Part shown: one piece after another, positions 10,654 through 23,133 of the stretch
How positions within the stretch are numbered: the stretch's first letter is position 1
Layout of the letters: each line of letters begins with the position of its first letter
Assembly (NCBI GenBank): GCA_024195585.1
Contig: SWBL01000267.1
Location: forward strand, 1 to 64,000
Length of the DNA stretch: 64,000 bases
From: Aureobasidium sp. EXF-3400
Lineage: Eukaryota > Ascomycota > Dothideomycetes > Dothideales > Saccotheciaceae
Direction of reading: 5' to 3'
Notes under the pieces: generated by a model
What the model saw: the letters and a program-made list of their open reading frames with translations, nothing else
What the model was told of the DNA's origin: nothing
The model's database searches: none
Translations under genes and position numbers: made by a program

Positions 10654-12082
10654 ATGCCTTCATATAACATTGTCGTCTTCGCCGGTGAGTGAGCAGCAAC
10701 AGAATGGGAAGAATTGAACAAGGCTAACTCAAGGCAGGTGACCACTGCGGTCCTGAGGTACGACCACGCCTATGACATAACCGCTGTGCTCAATTTACTT
10801 ACACTCAGTCGCACACAGGTCACAGCTGAGGCTATCAAGGTACATGATGGTCGAAAGAGGAAGAGGAAGAAGCAGTAAACTTACGCGACACACAGATCCT
10901 CAAGGTGATTGAGAAGGAGTCCAAGGACATTTCCTTCAACTTCAACGAGCAACCGCTGGGTGGTGTACGTCTCTCTCCTCTCAGTCGACGACGACAGAAG
11001 CTGATATCCTACAGGCTTCGATCGACGCACACGGTATTCCCCTTACCGACGAGGCTCTCAGCGCCGCAAAGTCTGCCGATGCCGTCCTTCTCGGTGCCAT
11101 TGGCGGCCCTGTACGTTCTCGACCAAATTTTCCTCGCCAACCACACCGTCTGACAAGAAACAATAGAAATGGGGCACTGGTGCAGTCCGTCCCGAGCAGG
11201 GTCTTTTGAAGTTGCGCAAGGAGATGGGCACATTCGGCAACCTCAGACCCTGCTTCTTCGCCTCTGACTCGCTCATCGAGGGCTCACCACTGAAGGCCGA
11301 GGTCTGCCGTGGTGTCAACTTCAACATTGTCCGTGAATTGACTGGTGGTATCTACTTCGGTGACCGCACCGAGGACGATGGCTCAGGTTACGCCATGGAT
11401 ACCGAACCCTACTCGCGCGCCGAGATCGAGCGCGTCACCCGTCTCGCCGCCAACCTCGCCCTCGCCGAGAACCCTCCTGCCCCTGTCTGGAGTTTGGACA
11501 AGGCCAACGTGCTCGCCACCAGCAGACTTTGGAGAAAGGTTGTTACCGAGGTCATGGAGAAGGAGTTCCCTCAATTGCAGATTGGCCACCAGCTCATCGA
11601 CAGCGCTGCCATGATCATGGTCAAGAACCCCCGTGCTCTCAACGGTGTCATTGTCACCAGCAACTTGTTCGGCGACATCATCTCAGACGAGGCTTCCGTC
11701 ATTCCCGGCAGCTTGGGTCTTTTGCCCAGCGCTTCGCTCAGCGGTATCCCTGATGGCAAGAGCAAGTGCAATGGTATCTACGAGCCCATTCACGGTACGC
11801 TACTCAGAACTTTTTTTCCTATACTCAAACTAACTTTCACTTCCAGGTTCCGCACCCGACATTTCTGGCAAGGGTATCGTCAACCCCGTCGCCATGCTTC
11901 TTTCCGTCGGCATGATGCTCAAGTACTCCCTCCAAGAGCCTGAACTCGCCAAGGCCGTCGACGAAGCCGTCAGAGTTGTCATCGAGCAAGGCATCAAGAC
12001 CGGCGACATTGGCGGCAAGGCAAAGACCGCCGAGGTCGGTGATGCCGTTGCCAGCGAATTGGCCAAGATCCTCAAGAAGTAA
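10654..12082 (+). CDS. LEU2: 3-isopropylmalate dehydrogenase
   Basis: Seven exons (10654-10684, 10738-10757, 10819-10839, 10896-10964, 11015-11110, 11167-11794, 11847-12082) encode 366 aa, the usual length of fungal LEU2 proteins. The enzyme oxidatively decarboxylates 3-isopropylmalate to 2-oxoisocaproate with NAD+, the third step of leucine synthesis. Spliced landmarks include N-terminal [37 protein letters not shown] (isopropylmalate contacts), and [13 protein letters not shown] with [10 protein letters not shown] (metal and substrate site), then [14 protein letters not shown]. Exons 2 and 3 are only 20 and 21 nt, and all six introns are 50-61 nt. A Leu3-type element lies about 100 nt upstream. 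The gene converges on urease. Identification is secure. Confidence 0.97.
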
Positions 12083-12533
12083 AAGGGAAAAAAAAGTTAT
12101 ATGCCGGAACATGAAATTTGTATAAAAAGCAAGAGAATCTAGATACGACAAACAGCGAATGACATTTATTATGATCTTCTACAAAGCGCGCATCGTCTGT
12201 CTTTGTGTATTCTGAAGTAGTTATGTGGAACAGGTATCTGCTTGCTGTGAGACTTTAGAGGGGGTCACAGGCAGCAAGGGCATTGATGGAGCTACAACGA
12301 TCAACAATCTCTTTCTTTGGGCGAGTGGTTTCTTTGTACACTCTGTCACAGCTCACAGTGCACCATTCGTAATGATCGAGGATCCAAAACTGATTTGCAT
12401 AGATTATGTAAAGAGAAGCGTGAACGCTCGCGACAAAGAACAGTAGATTCCATCTTACTCGTGACTATGACAGAAGATCCGAGAAATATCAACAAACTGT
12501 GCGACAAATAACAACATATTGCCTCAGGATACC
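12083..12533. other. Convergent 3' spacer between LEU2 and urease
   Basis: Both genes end here. An A-rich tract follows the LEU2 stop at 12080-12082. No gene or repeat was identified. Confidence 0.5.
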
Positions 12534-15419
12534 TCAGTAGAGATAGTATGTCTGAGCAAGAGGCAATTGAGTAGACGGTTCAGCCTCACAAACCATACCA
12601 TCTGCCTCCACAGTCTATTTCGCACAAACGAAGTCAGTACATCATGCACTCCAAAAAAAAAAAAACTCTATCAACAGGCGGAAAAACAGGAGACGAAACT
12701 TACATAGCTCTCAGCATCAACCTTCATCTTAGGCTTGACAGCATTAAACTTCATGTCAGACTTTCCAATATTTCTGCAATTCTTAACAGCTTCAACTCGC
12801 TTCTTCAAACCGCATTTGTTGCGTACGCCCTTGGCTTCAGCTGCTTTGCTGACGAAAGCGATGCTGTTGTGTGGGACTGAGGCGCCGAACATGGGTCTCA
12901 TGATCATGGGCTCGACTGTGGGGATACTAGCGTTGGCATCGCCCATCAGACTGTATGCGACCATACCGCCCTTGATGACCTGAGTGGGCTTGACGCCAAA
13001 GTTGGAGGGATGCCAGAGGACGAGATCGGCTAGTTTTCCCACCTCGATGGAGCCGATGATGTGGGACATGCCCTGAGCGATGGCTGGGTTGATGGTGTAT
13101 TTGGAGATGTAGCGCTTGACGCGGAAGTTATCTGCGCCGGTGCCTTCATCCTCAGCTAAGAAGCCTCTTTGCTGTTTGTTCTTGTGTGCAGTGTTCCAGG
13201 TGCGCAGAATGACTTCTCCGCAGCGACCCATGGCTTGTGAGTCTGAACTCATCATACTGATGGCGCCGAGATCGTGTAAAACATCCTCTGCCGCGATTGT
13301 CTCTGCTCGGATGCGACTTTCAGCGAAGGCCACGTCTTCAGGGATGTTGCGCGATAGATGGTGACACACCATGAGCATATCGAGATGCTCGTCAAGTGTG
13401 TTGTTGGTGTAAGGTCTAGTAGGGTTAGTACTGGATGGGAGAACATTCTCGTGTTCGACGACAGAGATGATGTCGGGTGCGTGACCACCACCAGCTCCCT
13501 CGGTGTGGTAACTGTGAATAGTACGGCCCTTGAATGCCGCAACAGTAGTTTCAACAAAGCCAGACTCGTTGAGGGTATCGGTGTGGATCAAAGTCTGGAT
13601 GTCATGCTCATCACATACACTTAGACAAGTGTCGATGGCCGCGGGTGTGGATCCCCAATCTTCGTGCAATTTGAGACCGCACACACCAGCCTCGGCTTGT
13701 TCACGCAGTGGGCCAGGTTCACTATCGTTACCCTTGCCAGTGATACCTACATTGAGCGGTATAACATCAGTAGCTTGGAGCATACTCTCGATCAGCCATG
13801 CGCTTGGTGTGCAAGTTGTGGCATTGGTGCCAGTGCTAATATCATGTCAGCGATTTACCGCAGTATCTCAAGGTCCGAAATCTTTACCTCGGCCCTGTGC
13901 CACCTCCCAGAAGGGTTGTGACTCCTGAGGCAAGCGATTCAGGAGCCTGCTGAGGACAGATGAAATGGATGTGGCTGTCAAAGCCACCATAAGTGACAAT
14001 GTCCTTTTCAGCAGCAATAACATCGGTGTTTGATCCGATGACCAAGTTAGGATCAACTCCATCCATGATATCCGGATTGCCAGCTTTGCCAATGCCTACA
14101 ATGATGCCATCCTTGACACCGATATCAGCCTTATAGATACCAGTGTAGTCGACGATCAGAGCGTTGGTAAGAACCAAGTCCAAGCAGTCCTTGTCCGAAC
14201 GTCCAGAAGATTGACCCATGCCATCACGAATACTCTTGCCACCGCCAAAGGTACACTCGTCTCCATACTGAGTGAAGTCTTTCTCGACCTTGATCCACAA
14301 ATCAGTAGCACCCAGGCGGACAAGATCACCAGTAGTGGGACCAAACATGGAAATGTAGGCTTCACGCTCCAGAGTAAACATGTCAAGGTGAGCAGAATCG
14401 CCAGCAGGTTCGGGAGTGTGATGGAAGCCACCCTTCTGCAGTTTCTCAACCAGAGAATCGGCAATGCTAGAATCATGAAGCGGACCAGTAGCGAGACCAT
14501 TGCCGCCTTTGATAACCTGATTACCACCAATCTGGACAAGGTTGACAGTCTTTGTGTCACCAGGCTCAAAGCGCACGGAAGTTCCAGCAGCAATATCCAA
14601 CCTGTAACCCAGGGCTCTGACACGATCAAAGTCGAGCAGGGGATTGGTCTCAACAAAGTGGTAGTGTGATCCAACCTAAGCGCGTCAAACTTGGCTTCCT
14701 GTTTATCTCGCAAACACAATAACCTACCTGGATGGGACGGTCTCCTTTGCTAACAACCTTCAACTGTATCCTCTTTCTGTCCTTGTTCAAGACGATCTTG
14801 GCATTCTTGACCGGTATGACTGCACCGGGCTGTTTTTCAGGGGCGTATTCAGAGGGGTCGGCATGAGGGAAGACATCCTTGTCTGGGACGGGCAAGAAGC
14901 TGCCGTACAGGGCTTTCTCGAGATCACCGTCGTCGGAGCTGATGGGGTGATGGACGGTGACCAGGTAGGTACCAGAGGGAAAGGTTCCTTCGACTTGAAG
15001 CTCGACTAGGGAGTTGACTACGGGCGGGAGGACATGACGACGACCGAGGATAGTCTTGCCCAGGGACATGAGATCTGCCACGGAGTGGTTGCCATCGCGG
15101 ATAAGCTATCGCATCGCGTTACTTTGGTCTGCACTCGGATTTAAAGAGGAGAGAGAGGTGGACCAACTTCTTGGAGAACGCTTGCGATCAGGGCCTAGGG
15201 AAATAATCAGCGACCGTCTTCTGTGGCAGTCAGCATGAGCATACCGTCGCTTCAGTCTGGTTCAGCTTGACACCGCGTGCCAATCTACGCTGCGCAAGCT
15301 GGCCGACTTGCGAAATGACCAGCTTGTCAAGCTGTAAACAAACATTATGTCAGTCTGAGGATTAGCAACGGATTATGGAGTCTCGTAAAGCTGGGTACCT
15401 CTTTTGGAGTCAAATGCAT
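12534..15419 (-). CDS. Urease, single-chain fungal type
   Basis: Seven exons on the minus strand (15419-15399, 15331-15245, 15194-15168, 15105-14728, 14675-13888, 13835-12704, 12614-12534) give 837 aa, the normal length of eukaryotic urease. It hydrolyses urea to ammonia and carbamate in the cytosol with two nickel ions. The chain begins [17 protein letters not shown] (gamma-like part), continues through a beta-like part with [13 protein letters not shown], and then the alpha-like catalytic part. Visible active-site segments are [11 protein letters not shown] (nickel histidines), GLKLHEDWG (carbamylated lysine), [22 protein letters not shown] and the flap MVCHHL. It ends [10 protein letters not shown], matching the usual urease terminus. 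Nickel insertion would need UreD/F/G-type helpers, none of which is in the window. The last intron contains a run of 14 T before its acceptor. Confidence 0.96.
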
Positions 15420-18400
15420 TTCGAATGACTACCACAATAGCTCACGAGTCGAAGCATCCGCAATGACTTGACACATCGAAACCCCCACCTTGGTCTTGGC
15501 ATTTCTGTCTTCCATCCATCCCCCACGTTCTTCTCCGACTCTTGCTATTCGTTATCGACTCTATCGATATCTGTCAGCGACTATAACCTTCACGGTCTAG
15601 TCAGTATCCTATACAGATTGCGTAATGTCTGAGATCTCGTCTAGATGAACGCTTTGAGCACTCTCATTTACCTGCAATCGATATCCTGTTTAACCGTTTC
15701 TGGGGAAATGATGGAGAGCTTGAACAGAGTGTTACCTTGATGCCTTCTACCAACCACGTACACCTCATGGACTCACCTCAATTGAACGTGTGTCTTGGAC
15801 AAAGAGCGAATACCGCTAGGTGGCATCTCTTATCGAGAGATCATCGTCCGGAGCAAACGATGCTCAATGTGGACACGATCAGATATAGAGACAGGGTCAT
15901 GCAGGCTACCAGCACTTTTGTAGAGCATATATTGTGACTTACTCTAGCGCACAATCAAGAGCCGCAGTCGGTGCGCTTGCTTGCGACAAGCTCTTCCGTG
16001 GAGGTGAGAAACCACTGCAGTTGTCTTCTGATGCCTCTGTGCGAAGTGTTGCATACTGCACGATTGATGCCTCGACCATTGAGACTGCCCCTGTCGTCTA
16101 ACGGCGTAGTGTCAAAGACACCTTCTAGAATGACGGGACGTCATTCCATCGCCGCCTGAACCACAAAGACAAAAGCCCACAAAAAATGGCACGCCTTGTC
16201 AGGAACTTGCTTTCGTCTAGGACGCTGGCCATAGTTCTGCCAAGATGCTTTGACGACATGCAAGGCCTCCTGTCAAAGGACTGATAATCTCCTATTGAAG
16301 GCGCGTTTACCGGAGACGGACACTCGAAATGGACTGCCAAACTTGCCATCTTGCTGTCAAGAGATTGACAGTCTCAAAACGCTCGCCATCGTCAAGCTGC
16401 TCTGATCGACTCTGCAGCCATACACTGCGAATCTGCCTTGGCAATGGACCTTCTTGCCGAGACAGGTTGATCTCAATCTTGTCCCGGATTAGCCTTGGTT
16501 CTTGACGGAGCGGCTCGCTGCAGGCTGCTTTCCAATATTGTGCTTGACCAACTGTCTCGCCTAAGTATGTTTTCGCGTGTGTTACAAGAAACTCCTCTAG
16601 CCATGAAACGTTGGATAGAAGGACTCTATGGATGACGGCATTCAGGTACTTGAAACATTGATGCCAAGGCACTTTTGCACGGATTGCGCGAGGAAATGCC
16701 AACAGAGTCTAGCGAGGTTGTTGACGACCATGGATGGCTGAACCTGGCAGAGACATGTTCCCGAAGCACGAGCCTTTAGCGATAAAGTATGTTTCTCAGC
16801 TGAGTTCGTAAGGCGCTTCAGGGATACTGGCTGCAAGGTTTCCTTGATTGAGCGCTGCAATAAAGTCAGCAGCTGACCTGTTGCTTGACTGCATAATATC
16901 GAGAGCTCTGGAAGCAGCAGTGTTTGCAAGGTACTTTGTTGGTGTACAAATCTCAGGAGTTGCAAACGTTCTCACATGTGATTTTGGCACATGTTCGTTT
17001 CAGGGCCTCGATGCGGAGAATAGAGTTCGACCGACCAGCCGCCCTCGCATGCCGCTTCCGGCGCTATGCAAGTGATGGTTAAAGTCCATGTGAATCTTAT
17101 CAAAAAATCCCGTTTGTCGCCATCACGGTTTGAGTTGCTTCTTATTGCTATAAACAAGACATTGCGACCAGCACTTTGTCAGTTTCTCAAAGACGGTCTC
17201 GCTCTGCCGGACGTAGATAATAAGCAGACCGGACGGTATTTCCGAGAGCTGGCGACGACTTTAATCAATCTGAAGTTCTCAAGGCAAGAAAAGTGACGTC
17301 GATCGTCAGCACGATCTTAAAGCGATGGCAGCCAAGTGGGCCTGACGGACGGCAGCTCCCAGCCACTTGGGCGAGCTTGCAATAGATCCAATAGACCATG
17401 CAAGCACCGACGGGAGCAAGAGAAAGCAATCGGGTAGGTTGGCAAAAAGAAACAAGGGCAGAGTGAGAGGGAAAGGCGAGCGAGATTGGTAGCACGACGT
17501 CTGAAACGATGCAGAAAGCTGTCGCTGGACGCCTGAAAACGGCGAGAACGAGGGGCAGACGATGACGACCAAACAGATGAATACCGAGACAGAAACAGCG
17601 AAGGCGAAACGGGCTGAGTTGGAAGAATGGATTCAGAGTATAGAGCAAAAGTCATATAGCTGGATATTTTGAATGAGCGGGTGGCTATCGGTCAAACAAA
17701 ATGTCTCGGAGAGTCGGAGGAAGGCAGGCATCTATTGGTATTTGGCATGGGCGATCTCTGTAGAGGCGCGCTATGGGTGGTTTAAATTTGGTACTTGGCT
17801 GACCAGAGCCGAGATGCAGGCGACTTAGGGGAAGTGGGTAACAGACACATGTTGAATGTTAACCAGCACATGCCAGATCCTGACCTCTAGGCTCTGGAGA
17901 TACTGCAAGACGGGACGTCAGTATGAAGCTGTAAATATTTACACACGTTAACAACATGCTGGTCGTTAGGCAAGGGCATGGTTAGGGCAGCACTGTCAGT
18001 GCAAGCTTGACGAGTCGTTCTGTTGCAGCCTGACATGTAGCGACTACTGCTGCCAGAATGGGTGGTGTTGAGTAGCATTCTTTGTACGATGGGTAAAGGA
18101 TTCGATGGTAAAGGGGCTTGCGGGAAGAAGGGCAAACAAAGAACGGCTCAGGATTTTGAGTTTACATTATCAGAACATCACAACGGCTTTTGGTCGAGAA
18201 GTGAGACGTCCTCTGTGCTCGCCTTGTCGCTACTCGTGGTGCTGCTGCTGCTTCTCTGTTCGTCGACTCGTCGTGCTGGCTCTCTTTGCCATTTCCAGGA
18301 CTTGGTAGGAGTGAATCATCGCGCTGGGAGCCCAAGGCTTTGTATTAACGCTCAGACCTTTGTTCGCGCTTTCCGCTTTCTTCCAGTGAAATTAGCTGCT

Positions 18401-18651
18401 AGCGGATCGAAGCTGCGTTTCATCACAGTCCAGTTCGGGGCCTCTCAAAGCGATTCTCGTGCCTGGTTTTGAGAGCGAGCCGGGTAGCTCACCGCCCACG
18501 CGCTTTTCCTATCATCACACGCATCCATCCTTGCTCGTCCAGGTCGCAACATCCGTCCTCGGTCGTCCGCGCCGACTCAAGAGCCATTCGATAGCGCTCC
18601 ACCCCCAACTTCTGTGTGCCCTGAGAATCGTCGCTTATTCTCAACCATAGA
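15420..18651. other. Gene-poor region between urease and the kinase
   Basis: About 3.2 kb without a convincing gene, the longest such stretch here. Bases 15420-15700 are the urease promoter and contain several GATA cores (for example TTATCG near 15553). Minus-strand frames at 16307-16990 look somewhat protein-like but are in conflicting frames (see next entry). The last 500-600 bases are pyrimidine-rich and probably form the long leader and promoter of the kinase. Confidence 0.5.
16307..16990 (-). pseudogene. Possible decayed or mis-modelled gene
   Basis: Three overlapping minus-strand frames carry protein-like composition: 16990-16796 (with NTAASRALDIMQSSNRSAAD), 16965-16642, and 16702-16307 (with SWLEEFLVTHAKTYLGETVG). 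I could not join them with GT-AG introns that keep phase, and none matches a family I know. It could be a degenerate gene or chance. Confidence is low. Confidence 0.2.
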
Positions 18652-21600
18652 ATGTCGTCGGCTGCCATTCATGCCGTCGCGCCTCAGCATTTTCAGTCCT
18701 CTCCGAATGCCTCACCCTCGTCTGCGCGCAGACCGCAGAGCCAAAGACCGTCAACAGCCAGCGGTCTATCACACTTCGACAGCCCCTCTGCCTTAGCCGC
18801 CCGTCAAGTATCATCATCTTCAACCAACGCGTCGCCCAGCCAGCGCAAGATCTCTACCGCATATGACTCCATGGAACCTGCCATGCCTCAACAAGAACAC
18901 ACATCTGCTCACCCGCAATTCAACCCTGACAGCCCGTCGCAGGCCCGCCGAAAAGAGATGGACCAGGCTTCATCGCCGAGAAACATGGTTCCAGACACCC
19001 TTCCTCGTGAAGACAGTGCCATATTGAGCAGGTTGGTAATCGACGATCCACAAGCCGACGCCGCTCGTGAACGAGCCCGTGTCGCCGAAGCACAGCCCAT
19101 CTCCGCCAGTCACCACGAACCCTCAATGTCAGCTATGGAGGCCCCCGAAGAGACCGCTGCACCCCGCCGTCGTCAGGAACACCTCAAGTCAAGTCACCCT
19201 AGAAAGGAGACCAAGTTCGGAGAGTACATCTTGGGACAGACACTGGGTGAGGGAGAGTTTGGCAAGGTCAAGATGGGGTGGAAGAAAGAGGGGGGAGTGC
19301 AGGTCGCCATCAAGCTCATACGCCGTGAGACGCTGGGCAACAACCCCAACCGTCTCCCCAAGATCTACCGCGAGATCTCAATTCTGCGCGGACTACAGCA
19401 TCCCAACATTGTGCGGCTGCATGAGATGGTCGAAACTGAAAGGCACATTGGTATCATCCTCGAGTATGCATCGGGCGGTGAACTGTTCGACTATATCCTC
19501 AACCACCGCTATCTTAAGGACAATGCGGCTCGTAGGTTGTTTGCACAGCTCGTGTCTGGTGTTGGCTACTTGCATAAGAAGGGTATTGTCCATCGCGACT
19601 TGAAGCTGGAGAACTTGCTGCTGGACCGCAACCGCAATATCATCATCACCGATTTTGGATTCGCGAACACTTTCAACCCGGATGATGAGCTCGGTGAGGA
19701 GATTGAGAACCACCTCAACAACAAGGAATTTGTCTCCAAGATGGGCTTGGAACACGTCCAATCGACCGGTCACCGTCGCGGTGATCTTATGCAAACGAGC
19801 TGTGGTAGCCCGTGCTATGCTGCGCCAGAATTGGTTGTTAGTGACTCACTCTATACTGGTCGCAAGGTCGATGTGTGGAGTTGTGGTGTCATCTTGGTAT
19901 GTCGACGTCAATCTACACCAACCAAACAGCGGTGAGCTAACTTTGACTAGTATGCCATGCTTGCAGGATACTTGCCTTTCGATGACGATCCAGCTAACCC
20001 CGAGGGTGATAACATTAACCTGTTGTACAAGTACATTGTTTCGACTCCCTTGACCTTCCCCGAGTATGTCACGCCTCACGCTCGCGATCTCCTCCGTCGT
20101 ATTCTGGTACCCGACCCCAGAAAGCGTGCCGATTTGTTCGAGGTTGCTCGTCACAGCTGGCTGAGCGAGTATGCCCATGTTGTCGGTTTCATAACAAGCA
20201 CCACGACCACCTCTGCCGACATTGTTGACTCTGCCATTCCTACCGGTCAGTCCACCCCTGGTCAAAGACATCATGCAGCAACTAATGCATGCACAGAAGA
20301 CCAATATGACGTACCACAAATCGCTCGCAGTGCATCAGTTAGAGAGCCATCCAAACCCAGTCAGATTGCCGTTGTTGGGGGTCTTAGCAACAAGAATGCT
20401 CCTATCACCGAGACCGAGTCCAAGACACCTCGCGATGCTAAGCGTAGAACAGTCCAGGTCGAGTACGTTGCTCCTCAGTCCCAGACTGCAAGACAACCGC
20501 CTATCTCGACATCGTTGCCCACCAGTGCTGTCCTGGCACAACCTTCTCCACCTTCTCAAGGAAAATCACGTGCAAGAGGAGACAGCGCCTCTGGTCCTGT
20601 GGTAGTCAATTCTGGATCATACGAACCTTCTCAACGCTCTCAGCAACGCCCAGCGACCCAATCTGCTATGTCACCCCCTGTTCGCCCGAATCGCGAGCCT
20701 CCACGAGCAGTCACCGACTCGACCCCCTTCAATATTGGTTCTCCTACTTCGAGCGGTCGCCCCACTACCAGCGGCTCAAGATTGCCATCTCGTGGCAACT
20801 CATATGGTCAACCTGCTCTGGCAACTGTTGCTGCCACCAACGCTGAAGGTCGCTTCTCACAGCCCAAGCCGTCTAGCTCTGGATACATCATGTCTGGTCA
20901 GAGCTCGCAAGATGGATCAAAGAGAAACTCGTACACAGGACGGCCAGTCAGCCAACATCTGCCTGCGGACGTCCAGACTGCCCCTCAACAGCCCGCAGAA
21001 AGACCTGTTCGTGGACACAAACGTTCTAACACAATGGAAAGCTTCACTACAAAATTGTTCGGTCGTACAAACTCTCGTCGTCAGTCAGAAACTCCACAGG
21101 AGATTGCCAGCGCTCGTCCAGAGCGTGAGAAGTCTTCGCGCATGTACCCTCCTGTCAGCATGAAGAACGCAATGCCTCATTCTGGCGAAGATCTCCCTCG
21201 TCCTTCTACCGAATCGTCTCGTCGCTCTTTCGGCTATAACCGCAAGACCAGCGAGACTGCTGGACCTCGATCGTCAAGGAGATTCTCTTTCTTGCCCATG
21301 TCATTTTCCAGGATGAGCTTCTCTGGCGGATCTGGACCTGAAGCTGCTGATGGCGGTAGACGTGCTTCCATCCAAGCCAATGCTCGCAGTCGTCCTGCTT
21401 CTAAGCAATCGCCTGTTATGGCATTTGGCCAAGGTAGAAGTCGCTCTCCTAGCCAAAGCACAACCGGCAGCAGCATTCCCGTGGTTCAGGACAGCAACGT
21501 TGATGGCCGCCGTAAAATGCCTCATCAGCCTGTACGCGGCGCAACTGCTCCTGATCTCACCAAGATGCAAGACCTTGGTTACTCTCAGCAGCAACAATTC

Positions 21601-21933
21601 ACTAGACAACAACAAGAGCAGCAATACAACAACTACACCCCTCCTCAGAGCAGTGCTGGGGGAGCAAGACAGGACAACTTTTACACGCCTTCCCAATCAG
21701 CAGAGTCGCAGGCATCCGACTCGATTGCCCAAACGCCGCGACAGAAATACCCCGCCGGTTTTAATGAGCCTGAGCCCGTGGTGGCTAAACCCCAACATCG
21801 CCAACAGGCAGTGCTGCAGAAGAATCGTAAATTTGGCGATGCTTACGAAGGTCACGGAAACGGTGGCAGCAGTGGTGGTGCTCGACGAGTCATGGACTGG
21901 TTCCGTAAGAGAGGCAAGGAAAGAAGCAACTAG
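18652..21933 (+). CDS. Serine/threonine protein kinase, KIN4/KfsA type
   Basis: Two exons, 18652-19896 and 19951-21933, separated by a 54-nt phase-0 intron, encode 1075 aa. Residues 1-185 are S/P/Q-rich and disordered. The kinase domain runs from about 191 (YILGQTLGEGEFGKVKMG) through VAIK (Lys221), VHRDLK (HRD 314-316), DFG 334-336 and APE 391-393 to about residue 480. An insert between DFG and the activation segment leads to QTSCGSPCYAAPELV, as in KIN4-like kinases. The tail of about 590 residues is low complexity (S, P, Q, R) and ends RRVMDWFRKRGKERSN. Yeast Kin4 enforces the spindle position checkpoint and Aspergillus KfsA restrains septation, so a role in mitotic exit or septum control is inferred. 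Confidence 0.9.
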
Positions 21934-23133
21934 GAAAGCTTCTGTGCGGCTTGTTGATCTCTTTGCGCTTTCGACCGACTTTGAGCAATATTGCTCGGCT
22001 CTATCTTCTTTCTGGAGCATTGCTTTATCTGCATTTTCTTCTCCTGTTTTCTTATACCCTTCTTCCTTGTTGTTCGCCCCTTCATATTCGGCCGCCCTTC
22101 ACATCAAACTCTTTCTTCTTCTTTTCGCAAATTTCCGGAACTCAATGATAATTGCTTCCATTGGTTCAAGTTCATCTTTCTTCTTGGTCAGCGCGGCGTC
22201 CTCTTTCATCTTGACTTCGAAGCGGTTCTTCTTCCTGTTCATTAGCAAACGTACACTTTTTACTTTGGGCATGGCATCAAACTCTCGGGAATCGTAAGAT
22301 TATAGGGGAGCTTTTCTTGAATGTATTAGTCGGAACTTTATATTGAAATCCTCTTCTTTTGATCACATCCAAACTATCTGATTCATTCCTCCCAAATTCA
22401 CGAAGATGTTCGACAGAAGCTGCAGACACTGAGCATATCCACTTCATCCTTTCTCCAGGAAAGCTGTCAAATGCTACATTGGTACGTGATCAGCAGTGGG
22501 CGGCACGATGAGGCTCAAAGGCTTTGTTTCAAGAACGGAACATTTTCTGCAAGCTGTACGGCCGTTCTCTGTCTTCCAACCTTGTCTTTCTGGTTCATGA
22601 CTAATTAGATAGGCAATCGGGTCTCGCTTCATACTGAGCCAAGAAATTTGATCTTGGCTTTCTTGTCTCTGGCTTGTTCCTCTCAATTCTCCTTCACGTC
22701 GGTTGTATCACCTCAAACCGGACGTCGGACTCTTGTTTCTCTTCAACTTTGAGCATCTGTCTCTAGTTGAGAGCATCACTGGTGTAGACTTTGAGCTTTT
22801 TGTAGTAAGCTCGACTCTTGCAAAGTGTGGTATAGCCGTTTCGGAAAGCGATCATGTGGCGTTTGCCTTCCTCTGGAAGGATTGCGCTATGCTTCACGCT
22901 GCCTGAGTCTTGGTGTCCCAAGCAAGAACAGCGGGAAATTGGCTAACCAGAAAATTTCTTTGTTAGGCATCTGCTCAAGTTCTTATTTATCATTGAGGCC
23001 TTGTGTGAGGTTCCAATCCTTCTACTTTGACTGTTCGAAGCAAAGTGATATTTTTTTCTAGTACGACACAGCAACACCATCAGCATTTACATATACTATA
23101 CCATCGAACAACAGAAATCCACCAAAAGGCACA
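21934..23133. other. Intergenic after the kinase
   Basis: The first 350 bases are strongly T/C-rich, as in a 3' untranslated region. The remainder shows only short frames without family features. The last 100 bases are the leader of the GPI-type gene. Confidence 0.5.

Noticed and set aside
11345..11833. Several overlapping open frames on both strands within LEU2
   Set aside because: They are by-products of GC-rich third positions in the real exon and have no family features.
18062..18472. 136-codon frame with a hydrophobic leucine run before the kinase
   Set aside because: Non-ATG start and position in a probable pyrimidine-rich leader; the leucine run comes from CTG/CTC-type repeats.
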